Shown one piece after another: positions 43,101 to 54,200 of a stretch of 64,000 nucleotides of DNA. Position 1 is the stretch's first letter, and each line of letters begins with the position of its first letter. Made by a program: the position numbers and the translations under genes. Under the pieces are notes generated by a model. The model was given only the letters and a program-made list of their open reading frames with translations. It ran no database searches and was not told the origin of the DNA. The DNA comes from Bacteroidales bacterium (lineage in GTDB: Bacteria; Bacteroidota; Bacteroidia; Bacteroidales; JAAYJT01): NCBI GenBank assembly GCA_014860575.1, contig JACZJK010000057.1, positions 62,001 to 126,000 on the forward strand, in the 5' to 3' direction.

Positions 43101-45001
43101 GTAGGAACACCTCCGGCAACTGCCGCAAAATCAACCCAGGCGTCGCATAATCCTTGATCATTGGAAACCTCAATATCTTCAGGACATATAATTGAAAGGG
43201 CTTCATTGATGGTTATTGAAGCAGTACATAGTGAGAGAAATTCTTCACTCGCATGGCAGTTATTTGCGTCAATAATATCTGTGACAACAATCTCATAAAC
43301 TCCTGAAGCATAAATCTGTGGTTCAGATAAAAAGTCTCCGGGATTTAGATTATATACTGTTGCAGGAACACCATCAAGTTCGTAGGTTACGGTATAAGGA
43401 GCAGTTCCTCCATACATTGCATAAATTGAAACTCCCACAGGAACTCCATAACAATAAGTAAAACTGGCATTATGTCCGGCTTCTACTCCGTTAAAACCAA
43501 AGCTAACCAAAGGCTCCTCTTCAATAACAATAGTAAACTTATAGTATGCAAGCGCCCCGGGTGAAAGTGTGCATTCATTGAAATCGCTCAATTCAGTAAC
43601 TTCTATAAAATAGGTGCCTGCTTCAATCTGACCTGGTAATTGGCCTTGTGGCAAATAACCAACAAGGTTGATGCTTGAACCGAACTGTATGTCGTTTATC
43701 ACAATGGGAGAACCACCGTTGATGGTAAATGTGACAGAAAATGGTGGTGTACCTGAAGCCTGTTCACCTCCTTGTTCATCCACCAGTTCCAGAGCTATAA
43801 GATCGGTATTGAAACAATATTCAATCATCTGAAACGGCACCAATGCTTGTCCATCAATGGTGAAGAAAACATCGAGCGGATCAGGATCAACAATTTGATA
43901 ATCTCCCAGGTGAAATGTACAAACTGGTTCTGATGCGTTACGGATGTTTAAAGTATATGTATCCGGTTCGAGATCAGTAAAACTAAACGTTCCATTTAAA
44001 GGATACCATCCGTCGCCAATATTGACTTCATAAGATGTTGCTCCTGAAGCGTTGCTGACAGTGATTGAACCATCTTTACTTCCAACGCAGGTTGGGTTCA
44101 CAACAGTAACATCTGCTAAGATTGGAGGACATGTAAGCACCCAGGCATCTTCATAATCTACATCAATTTCGTAGGCCTGGTTGTTGGCAACAACGCAATT
44201 TCCAAGCTGAAATTTCAGTTCGGTATCCGAAGCGCCCGTGTAATTAAATACCATGTTCAATAATAAGCCATCAGCCGTATATCCACCACCTAATGGGTCA
44301 GGGTTTACCCAGTCAACAATAAGCCTGGAAGGATTGCTGATGGTGTTCACAAAAACTGATCCTGCCGGCAATGCAACATCATCCAGTCCTGAAAATGTAA
44401 GCTTTGTGTTATCATAGATGATAAAAAAAGTGAACGATCCCACACCGTATTCGACCCCGAAAAAGTTTGCCATCAAAGGAACTTTCACCTCTCCGGGAAG
44501 CGCATACTGATCCAGCATATAAACAATTGCTTCAGGCTCCTCTTTAATACTTCCGTCTGTGGTTACGAGCTGAACCTCATTATACGCCGGCATTTTGAGA
44601 GCCGTACAATTGTTAACTATAAAATTCAGATCGCTTTCGTTTCCTGTATAATTAAAAACAATGTTGATCAGAACCCCATCAGGAATATTTATTCCCATAG
44701 GATTATTGGTCAGGTCGTTCCAGGTTAGGCTTAGCCAGTTTACACTACCCATATTTTGGGCGTTTACTACAAACCCTCCAAAAAGGTGGGGGTTCTGGAA
44801 GGACTGGTATTGCAGTATGGCCGGGTTGTAAGTGAAATCAAGGGTTATTGCGCTGATATTGGCAAAATCCTGAACCATTACTGGTATGACAACCTGTGTT
44901 CCTGCTGTGCCGTATTGGTCGGGCAAGGCAACTGACTGGGCCACTGCACTGTTGAACAATACCACTGCAAGAAGCAAGATGGAGAGTAGCATTTTTTTCA
45001 T
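40115..45001 (-). CDS. Cohesin-/HYR-type surface protein with T9SS sorting domain
   Basis: A 1628-residue secreted protein. The signal peptide is 1-21. Two cohesin-like beta-sandwich modules (about 22-155 and 165-290; 'ISAITLDFTYNPAILQY', 'NISAITLDF' and 'SLTWNDL' features) are followed by immune-type and PKD/SprB-like domains. HYR-like domains follow around 610-720 ('CPEDIEVSNDQGLCDAWV'), then a concanavalin-like region around 750-960. A block of four tandem 78-residue repeats covers about 1040-1351. The C-terminal T9SS domain ('VFPNPTSGSFILQL...GIYIVRCL') closes it. It is exported to the cell surface and likely acts in adhesion or matrix. A GC-rich terminator lies upstream of its promoter region. 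Confidence 0.86.
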   Translation of the reverse strand: MKKMLLSILLLAVVLFNSAVAQSVALPDQYGTAGTQVVIPVMVQDFANISAITLDFTYNPAILQYQSFQNPHLFGGFVVNAQNMGSVNWLSLTWNDLTNNPMGINIPDGVLINIVFNYTGNESDLNFIVNNCTALKMPAYNEVQLVTTDGSIKEEPEAIVYMLDQYALPGEVKVPLMANFFGVEYGVGSFTFFIIYDNTKLTFSGLDDVALPAGSVFVNTISNPSRLIVDWVNPDPLGGGYTADGLLLNMVFNYTGASDTELKFQLGNCVVANNQAYEIDVDYEDAWVLTCPPILADVTVVNPTCVGSKDGSITVSNASGATSYEVNIGDGWYPLNGTFSFTDLEPDTYTLNIRNASEPVCTFHLGDYQIVDPDPLDVFFTIDGQALVPFQMIEYCFNTDLIALELVDEQGGEQASGTPPFSVTFTINGGSPIVINDIQFGSSINLVGYLPQGQLPGQIEAGTYFIEVTELSDFNECTLSPGALAYYKFTIVIEEEPLVSFGFNGVEAGHNASFTYCYGVPVGVSIYAMYGGTAPYTVTYELDGVPATVYNLNPGDFLSEPQIYASGVYEIVVTDIIDANNCHASEEFLSLCTASITINEALSIICPEDIEVSNDQGLCDAWVDFAAVAGGVPTPIVSYSIDGLIITSPHLFPVGSTTVTVVAENICGTVDCSFDVVVEDISAPAVICSDNLEKPADPGQCEWQSQAGDLTLVSATDNCGIASISWEVTFPATGPSDPEIIAAWDFEDATKLLGNLPYTADEGIPANANIATVNLTGGPIFSTWVTGAGGSGTFAPNTNTWHNAGSNAWTIVINTLGYNNLTLGSKQQSSSTGPRDFVVEYSLDGLIWVNIPGSAITVANNFTSGVLSGLALPEVCNNQPTLHLRWLRSSNIAVNGSAILGGGTNRIDDIIIIGTPNSENNIIGTNDASGIAFSVGISTVSYTVTDESGNETSCSFSVTVNDTEAPVTEADGTSTIDCIASAIEPVVPNAVDNCDGSIPGVLSNILDVPNPLLCSGTRTYTYSYTDLSDNTSYWTYTFTVLAPVVVMPENAGMEISCPSQAVEPTTPVIADNCGRNLELLSLVQTSDNTEGCVGEIVWTATYEDCSGATYFWTYTYTVLAPVVVVPDNGSSDISCPSLAVAPTNPVIIDNCGRELELVSLVQTADNTEGCAGQIEWTATYEDCSGTTYFWVYTYTVLAPVVEMPDNGASVIACPSLAIAPNTPVIADNCGRNLELLSLVQTSDNTVGCSGEIVWTATYEACNGATYFWTFTYTVLTPVVVMPENGVSEIACPSLAIAPNTPVIADNCGRDLELLSLVQTSDNTEGCAGEIVWTATYEDCAGATYFWTYSYTLLPATGPELVDENVDCSSLNQNGLPFTLAEAEMFDPASLIGQVEALYTDNCGGAVTAIVSSVTAGSPTGPNSDQSWFFTYEFTITDVCGNFTACNVTYSGSAVPETVIIDKGHIRTGEIVCYGATQTITISGLSVYGSLTLIAGESIHLLPGFKVFNQGYLHAYIGDNYCVNPVPVIIAKDLEIIPDQLPASVINNESFFKVFPNPTSGSFILQLEDVENESALKVEIYNMLGERLFMNEMSGYQQYEFNVSDLTPGIYIVRCLHGDKFGTERLIKK
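40949..41884 (-). repeat. Four tandem 78-residue (234-nt) repeats in the surface protein
   Basis: The units begin 'VLAPVVVMPENA', each with 'CPS...P...PVI.DNCGR.LEL.SLVQT.DNT.GC' and end 'YFW.Y.YT'. The unit is 78 residues, the length is exact in all four, and the junctions were placed by base counting. DNA identity between units is high, so the array looks recent. Confidence 0.85.
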
Positions 45002-45225
45002 GTCATTCTGAATTTATGTTTAGACTTTTTGTGGATTGCACTGATTATGTATGAATATCTTGTATTAGGTTCATTTTCAGGTTAAAGTAATGAATATCTT
45101 CGTTGGTTCACCATAGTTTCTCCTGCGAAATTTACAGACCAGGTCGCTGTGATGCTAATTTGAAAATATTTTGTTGAGAATAAAATTCGGGCGGCGGCTT
45201 CGCCGCCGCCCGAATTTATCATCCT
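45002..45225. other. Intergenic region upstream of the cohesin-type gene
   Basis: Contains the terminator of the giant adhesin gene and presumably the promoter of the cohesin-type gene. No other gene seen. Confidence 0.55.
45183..45217 (-). terminator. GC-rich terminator after the giant adhesin gene
   Basis: Perfect 16-bp arms AAATTCGGGCGGCGGC and GCCGCCGCCCGAATTT enclose a 3-nt loop (TTC). It lies 9 bp past the stop codon of the adhesin gene; the stem is self-complementary so it may also work in the other direction. Confidence 0.82.
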
Positions 45226-48200
45226 CTATTCTACAAATATTACACTCGCTAACTTCGTGAAGCTTGTGTTTTCGGTTCTCACCTCCATCCGCACAAAATA
45301 CAATCCTTTTGAGAGGGTGTACTTACCGGCTGTGAAGCCAAGAATGTGATTGCCGGCTTCATGATGGTGATCGGCCAGTACAGTAACAACACTACCCAAA
45401 CTATTCACAACGCTGATTTTAACATCTCCGGGTTCAACCATTGAGTAGCCAATGCTCATAAAATCGTTGAACGGATTTGGATAGCATTGCAGTGCATATT
45501 CCATGCTGTTGTCAATACGGCTCATGCTCAGGTCATAATTCTGGATAACCTCACCTGATTTATCAGCAAATTCGGTTTCGCTGCTGAAGAAGAAAATGTC
45601 ATCGTCAGAACCAATAGGAGCATTGCTTGTTACAACCAGGGTTATAATAGCGTCACCGTTTTGCATAACTACTGGGTTCAGGTTATACCAACCAATGTTG
45701 ATGAATCCGTTAGCTACGTTATACTCAAGTCCGTTGATGTCGGATTTGATTCCAACAATACTGATTTTATCATCAGGATATGCAAGTTGCAGACTCAGCG
45801 CCGAGAACTCAATGGTTTTATCAACCCTGACAGGAATTTCAAACTGCATACCAGGAACCACCTTTGTGATCTCATCGTTATGGGCTGAGGTCAATGACTT
45901 GGCGCCACCGAAGTTGTAGCTGCCATTCACATCACCGAAACACAAAGCTCTGATGTCTAAAATATTGGAGTTCAAATCTGAATAATTAAATACAGCAGTG
46001 TTAAGATTGATATTGGTGAAGTTCATGCCAAGGTTCTTTGCATTGAACGCCCAATCTCCTGCCGGATAACTATCAATTGTGTAAATTGAACGGTTGCGCA
46101 CAAACAATGCATCTGTAGCATTTACAGCATTGTTTGAATTCACATCACCAACAAAATCAATGAAGTTTGAAGGAGTCCAGTATGCCGGTGGCAAACCAAC
46201 AGTTTTTAATTGTATGGCCAACGCATCGGTTGAGTTGTTACCTCCCCAGGGCAATGAAGTGGAAACTTCAATCCTGTCAATTTCACCTGGATTCTGCTCA
46301 ATAAATGTATACGCACCAGCAGCATCGGTAGTAGCAGTTGCCAAAACCTGCGACTGGTTATTAATCAGTTTAACAACAACATCCTGTATCGGAATATCAT
46401 TATTGTTCTTCCAATAAGACACCGTACCAAGCAGACTGAACTCAACAGTTAATTCACCATCGAAGTAAGTGATCAGATAGTTAGTCATCAACGTTCCGGT
46501 ATTTCCAACGGCATCGCTAGCAACGATCGGATAAACTCCCAGCGGAGCATTGGATGGAGTACCATCACTTACAAGGGTTATTGAAGCTATTGTTTCACCA
46601 TTTACCATTCCGGCTGACTCAAATTCAGTGCCTTCGAACACCAGGGTGTTGCCATAGGCTTTTGTAAGGTCATTGGCGGTGATAGACAAGGCTTTTGCAA
46701 GGATGCTGGCGTTTGCTGTACCATCCACTGTAAGAAGATGATAGTTGAACTGATCAGGGCCGCCAACGATGGCGATGTTCGTATAATTAACCGTTTTATT
46801 GGTTCCAACATTCTTATCTTCAAAATTGGCTTCAAACGAGAATGCAAGGATATCACCGGGTAAGCGGTTATCGAACCAACCGGTTCCAATCACTGTAGTG
46901 CTGCCGTCGTAAGTTTTGTTGGCTGCACCAAAGTCATACAAGGTCAACGGACGTGCTTCCACCATTAAAGTTCCGGCACTCGAATAAGTAATGTTGTAAT
47001 TAGAGAGCAGGAACCCTTGCGAACCAACTGCATTTGATGTGTGAATCGGGTACACGCCGGCATCAGCAAGTACTGGTGTTCCATCACTATTCAAAGTTAG
47101 CTCATCAATGGTTTCGGTAAAAGCCATGCCATCACCGCTGATGCTGAATTCTGTAGTGCCAAGCACCAGCAGATCACCATAGGTTTTATTGCGATTTTCT
47201 GCAGTGATTGTAAGCGGGCGCTCAGTAATAGTGAGCAGGTCACTGAAATAGCTGATGTTATAGTTGGTGTTATTAACAGTGTTCCTGTAGATGTTGTAGG
47301 AACCAACATTTTCGCCAGCGTTACGGTCAAGTTCACCACTAAACTCAATAATCAGATTGTTGGGTAAAGTGCTGCCTACAGCAGGATCAGAAACAAATGT
47401 TAAGGCCGGGTCTGCATTTCCGTAAACCTTGGTCTTGCTATCAGCTGTTACAGTAACTGCAAGCGGCGTGATTTCCAGTTCGTTCTCAACATAAGTGATA
47501 GTATAGTTGCTGTTATCAAGCGAGTTCCTGTTAATAGTGTAGGAACCTACTGTTTCACCGGCATCGCGGTTTAACCAACCTGTGAACCCGATCACTTCAT
47601 CGTTAGGTAAAGTATACCCAACAATAGGATTAGAAACAAAAGTGAGATCTGGATCGAGGTTTCCGTAAACCTTTGATTTACCATCAGCAGCTACTGTTAC
47701 AGCAAGTGGATCAATTTCAAGAGAATTGCCGGTAAATGAAATGTTGAAGTTGTTATTGCCGAGGCTTCCCTGGCCAATTTCATAAGAACCAACATCTTCA
47801 CCCATAGCACGGACGAGCGATCCGGTGTAGCCGATATAAATTCCATTATCAAGTTCGAAACCAACTGCAGGATCGGAGGTAAAGCTCAGAACTGGGTCAA
47901 GGTCACCATAAGTTTTGCTTTGGCTATGAGCAGTTACGCTTACATCCAGCTTGCTGATTGTAAGATCAGCTCCTGTGTAGGTGATTGTATAATTGGTGTT
48001 AGCAACCGAGTTTTGATAGATTGCATAAGCACCGACATCTTCGCCAGGTTCGCGCAATAATGCACCTGTGAATTCAATTACTTCAAAGTTTGCAAGTACA
48101 GCACCCACAGCAGGATCGGAAACAAAGGTAAAAGCTGGATCCAATTGGCCAAAAATCTTAACTTTTGGTTCGGCATTAACAGCAACGGCCAGAGGAATGA

Positions 48201-51200
48201 TTGTTAACTGCGCTCCGGTGTATACGATGTCATAATTGCTGTTCGCAACATTATTTTGCAAAATATTGTATGCGCCCACATCTTCACCGGCAACGCGGCT
48301 TAATTCACCTGTAAATGCAATAGCATCACCATTGTCCAATTCAGTGCCAACGGTTGGGTTCGATACAAATGTGAGTATAGGATCAATGTCACCATAGGTC
48401 TTACTTTGAACATCGGCAAAAACTTGAACCTGTAATTGGGTAATTACCAAATCAGCTTCATGATAGGTGATGTTGTAGTTACCGTTATCAACTGTATGCT
48501 GGTTGATGGTGTAATTTCCGACTGCTTCACCTAAGTCGCGGTTTAAGGCTCCGTTAAATCCAATTACTTCACCATTTGCCAGTTCGAAACCTACTTCTGG
48601 TTCAGATTCAAATGTGAGTGCGGGATCAACTTGTCCATAAACCTTACTCTTTGCATCAGCATAGACATCCACATCAAGCGCGTGAATTGTAAGGTTGGCG
48701 CCAGTGTAGGTAATAGTGTAGTTGCTGTTGTTAACTGTATTCTTCAAAATTGCATAATCGCCTACATTTTCACCTGTAATGCGGATCAGTTCGCCAGTGA
48801 ACGATATTGTAAGTCCGTTTTGCAATGTTGAGCCTACCGCAGGAACAGATACAAATGTGAGTAAAGGATCAAGATCACCATAAGTTTTCTCCTTGGCGTC
48901 AGCAGTTACCTGAACTGCCAAAGGTGCAATATTGAGTAAATCGCCAACATAGGTGATGGTGTAATTATCGTTGTTCAGCGAACCCTGATAAATCTCGTAG
49001 GATCCAACTGTTTCTCCCAGTTCGCGTATAAGTTCGCCTGAGAATGAAACAGCAATACCATTTGGCAGGACTGATCCATTTACTGGTGCTGAAACAAAAG
49101 TCAGGGCCGGATCATCATCACCATAGGTTTTGTTCTGCTCGTCGGCAGTGACAAGTACCGGCTTTTTGGTGATCTCAAAATCTCCGCCGATGAAGGTAAT
49201 GTTGTAATTGGCAGTTTTGTTTACCAATCCATCTTCATCATAGATCAGCAATGAACCCTGGTCAATTCCATAAAGTCCTACATCTTCGCCAATTTCACGG
49301 GCAAGCGCTCCTGTAAACTGATCGTTGTTCACGAGATTAAGCGCGGATGAAACAGTATAAGAGAAAATGGGGTCCATTTCACCATATACCTTGGCTTGCA
49401 ATTCAGGACTAACTTCTATTGTTATTGGCCTTGCAACAACGGTAAGTTTTCCTGCGGTAGAATAATTGATGTTATAGTAGGCGGGGTTGAACCCATTGAT
49501 ACCGGTAGCATTGCTGGTAACAATATCGTAGTCGCCAACGAAAGCTGCAGGATCGGTTCCATCACTTGCAAGTGTAACATTGGTAATTAATTCCGAGTTC
49601 GCGTAAATTTCAGCCTCCGGTTCAATACCACTGCTTACAGTAAACAAGTTGGTTCCCAGATCATAAGCATCACCATAGAAATATTTTACCTGGTGATCCG
49701 CAATAACATTGATCGGACGCTCAAGAACAATAATTTCGGTTTGAGCACCATACTTGGTTGGGTCGGCAAGATCAATAGCAGTTACCCACCATTCATCTAC
49801 CGGACTGAAGCTGCTTGGCTTGGTAAACAAAATGCTGGCAGGGAAGGTCATGATACCCGCATTGCCCAAAGTGAACTGGTAATCTGCCGGAGGAATAGCA
49901 TCAAAATCAGTAATTGAGAATGTGATACTGCCTGTATAATTGATCTTCCTGTTGTTAAACAAGTCGCGGGCTTCAACAGTAACGGTTTGAATATCTCCAT
50001 AATAATGCGGACTTTCAATTCCGTAAACCAGGAAGTCTTTCAACGCTGCAGGCCTTACTTCTATCAGATCACTGGCATCATTCACACCCAAATCTCCATC
50101 TGGAGCAACTGAGTTATCAGAAACCGTGATTGTGTGCATGCCGGTTTTTTCATCATAATACCAGAAATTGGCGCTGGTTGCTCCAGGCAATATATTGATG
50201 AGTGTGATGATGTTTCCACCGGTAGCGGCATCGCGGAATTGCTTGTTAGCGCCCGTTGAACTACTATAGAGATAAACCGGTTCATTGGCATCAGTATTAC
50301 CGACAACCTTATTCACTATATTTCCAAACTCATCATATCGCTTTACTGTGTAGGGAGCTCTTGCGCCACCTGCCATGATGAAGTTTGCATCAGTAATGGT
50401 ATAGTAAGCGGTAGCCGCGTGGTCAACCACGATCTGGCTTGAGATTGCATTTGAATTGCTCAAGTCGGTATCGCTGCTGTAAATCAGCGTAATGGTTTCC
50501 ATTTTTGTGTAATACAGGTCCGTAAAAGTGGCAATACCATCTGTTGCGGTTACTGTAACGGTTCCATAAAGCTGTTCGGTTCCAAGGTAACGGGTGGCTG
50601 TGACTTCGGTAGTATTATCACCTGAAACGAGGTTTCCAAACTGGTCTTCAATCCGAACCTGTGGCTGCGTTGCAAACGGTACACCTGCCATTGCGGTTGG
50701 CGATGGTTCGGTCAAAATAGTAAGCTGTGTGGCAACTCCATGAGTCACTGTTACTATTGCATCATCTGAAATGTTTCCATTTACTTCACCTGCTAAAGTT
50801 CCGGTAATTGTGGCCAGACCGGTTCCAAAAGCATTGAGGAAGAATGTAGCGTTGTATGTTCCATCAAGGTTGTCAGTAACGCTTGTCAGCGCACCAATCG
50901 GTGATGTAGAAAGCGCAATGGTTCCCCGGCTGCTTGTCAGGTTATTACCCCACTGGTCTTTGAGCTGAACCAAAATCAAACTGGTTCCGTCAGCCGTGAT
51001 GCTTTCAGGATCTGCTGTGATGCTGATCTGTGAAAGATTTGGCAAACCTTCAGTGATAATAACCTGGGCATCATCGTTAAATGCCTGTGGTGAACCTTCA
51101 TCGTCAATCACTATTGTTCCGGTTAAAGTAGCTATACCTGTTCCACTTTCGTTGCCGGTTAGGGTTGCTATGTATGTACCAGCTCCATCATAAGATGTAA

Positions 51201-54200
51201 CTGTGAGGACTCCCAGATCAGTTGATAATACAACTGTTCCCCTGTTGTTAACAATCAGGTTGCCAAACTGGTCCTTCAATTGAACAGTAACCACGCTCGA
51301 CGCATCAGAAGTCATCGTAATTGGTGAAGCGGTGATGGTTGAGGTAAGCACATTCGGCAAGCCTTCAGTAATCAGTACTGTGGCGTTGTCTGAAATATTT
51401 AGAACCGCACCTCCGCCATCAATTTGGATTGTGCCGGTAATTGTTGCCAGTCCAACACCATCGCTATTGCCTGATAAAGTGGCTGTGTAAATGCCATTTC
51501 CAACATAAATTACTCCTGTTAAAACTCCCCTGTCAGTGCTCAGTGCAACAGTAGCTCTGTCGTTAACAATCAGGTTTCCAAACTGGTCAATCAACTGAAC
51601 GCTGATCAAACTTGTCTGGTCAATGGTCATTTCACTTGGATCGGCAGTGATGATTGTTGTTGCTATTGCCGGCACTCCTTCAATGATCAGCACGGTTGCG
51701 TCATCAACAATTTGTAAGTGCGATCCTTCGCCATCAGCCTGGATGGTTCCTGTAATGGTAGCTAGACCAACACCCTGGTTGTTGCCCGAAAGGGTCGCAT
51801 GATAAACTCCGGCCTCGAAATAAGTCACCACAGTTAATACCCCGCGACTTGTATTGAGCTGCACAACAGCCCTATCGTTAACAATCAGGTTACCAAACTG
51901 GTCTTTCAACTGTACGCTGATCAAACTGGTCTGGTCAATCGTCATTTCAACCGGATCGGCAGTAATTGTTGTTGTTGCTACAACAGGCAAGCCTTCAGTA
52001 ATTTCAACTGTTGTATTATTAGCGAAATCTCCTTCAACTGTTTCAGCACTACCAGTACCATCAAATGAAGCGGTTATTTCGGAAATTCCTGTTCCGTTCA
52101 AACCTCTGGTATCGCCTGTTAAGGTTGCAGTATAGGTTCCATTAAAGTTATCAGTTACACTGGAGAGTAAACCAATGCTTGATTCCATGGTAACAATTCC
52201 ACGACTCGAAGTAAGTAGATTGCCCCACTGATCTTTCAGTTGCAGGGTAATTGTACTTGATCCATCAGTTGTCATAGTTTCAGCCGATGCCGAAATAGAA
52301 GACTGTGCCAGCGATGGCAAACCTTCAGTGATCAGCACTGTGGCATTGTCGGCAATATCAAGTGCCGGTTCTTCACCGTCAATCTGAATGGTTCCGGTAA
52401 TGGTTGCAATGCCGGTTCCACTGCTGTTAGCAGTAAGTGTTGCGGCGTATTGCCCATTTATTGTATAATTTGTGACACCGATAACCCCAAGATTGGTTGA
52501 TAGCACAACCGGGCCACGGTTAGTCACTATGGTATTTCCAAACTGGTCGCGCAACTGAACTGTGATGGTGCTACTTTCATCTGTAGTCATGGTGGTTGGC
52601 TCAGCAGTAATCTCAATAGTTGCAATTGCAGGCAAACCTTCGGTAATTGTTACCTGGGCATTGTCAATAATAGCAACAGCGTCGCCAATATCATCAATGA
52701 TAATTGTTCCGGTAATTGTAGCTACTCCAACTCCATCGGCGTTGCCATATAGCGTGGCTGTATAAAGCCCATTGCTAACGTAGCTTACTCCCAAGAGGTT
52801 GCCCCGATCGGTTGATAGCGCAACCGTTCCGCGATTGTTCACAATCATATTTCCAAACTGATCGTAGAGTTGTACGCTGATCAGACTGCTCTCATCGGTG
52901 GTCATAGTGAGCGGATCGGCGGTAATCTGGATCATGGCTACTGCCGGCAGGCCTTCGGTAATTGTTACCTGGGCATTGTCATCAATAGCAACAGCATCGC
53001 CACTATCATCAATGATAATTGTTCCGGTGATAGTAGCTACTCCTACTCCATCGGCATTGCCATACAGAGTGGCTGTATAAAGACCATTTTCAATGTAAGT
53101 TACTCCCGAAAGGTTGCCCCGGTTGGTTGAGAGCGCAACTGTACCGCGATCGTTCACGATTGTATTCCCAAACTGGTCGTATAGTTGTACGCTTATCACA
53201 CTGATTTCATCGGTAGTCATGGTAAGAGGATCGGCGGTGATCTGAATCTCGGCTACAGCCGGCAATCCTTCGGTAATCAGAACGGTTGCGTCATCATCAA
53301 TATCAATAATATCTGCAACAGTAATATCACCGATGATCGCGAAGCTGCCAGTAATCGTTGCAAGGCCGGTACCCTGGTCATTGCCCGAAAGCGTTGCAGT
53401 ATAGATACCGTTGTCAATATAGTTTACCGGGGTAAGAATGCCTAAATCAGTGAATAAGGACACTTCAGCCCGGTCATTCACGATCAGGTTGCCCAGCCAG
53501 TCTTTCAACTGAACGCTTATCAAACTGCTTTGGTCAATGGTCATTTCAACCGGATTTGCGGTAATGGTAGTCGTTAATCCGGAAGGCAGGCCTTCTGTGA
53601 TCTCAACAGTTGTATTATCAGCGAAGTTTCCTGAAACTGTTTCAGCAGTACCTGTACCTTCAAAGGAAGCGGTAATTAATGATAATCCTGTTCCATTTAG
53701 TCCACGAGTATCACCCGTGAGTGAAGCAGCGTAAGTTCCATCATTGTTATCAGTTACACTTGAAAGCAAACCGATGGTTGATTCCATCGTAACAACTCCG
53801 CGGCTCGAAGAGAGCAGGTTGCCCCACTGGTCTTTCAGTTGCAAAGTGATGTTGCTGGATTCATCGGTTGTCATGGTGAGGGGGAAAGCCGAAATTGAAG
53901 ACTGTGCCAGTGAGGGCAAGCCTTCGGTAATCTGAACCGTAGCAAAATCAACAATATCAAGTACTAGTCCTGAACCGTCAATCTGAATGGTTCCTTCAAT
54001 GGTTGCTGTACCGGTTCCACTGCTGTTAGCTGTCAGTATTGCTGCATATTGCCCGGCTGAGGTATAATCTGTATCTCCGATGACTCCGAGATCAGTCGAG
54101 AGCACAACTGGTCCACGATTGTTCAATATGAGATTTCCAAACTGGTCGCGCAACTGAACCGTGATCGTGCTGCTATCATCGGTTGTCATGCTGATTGGAT

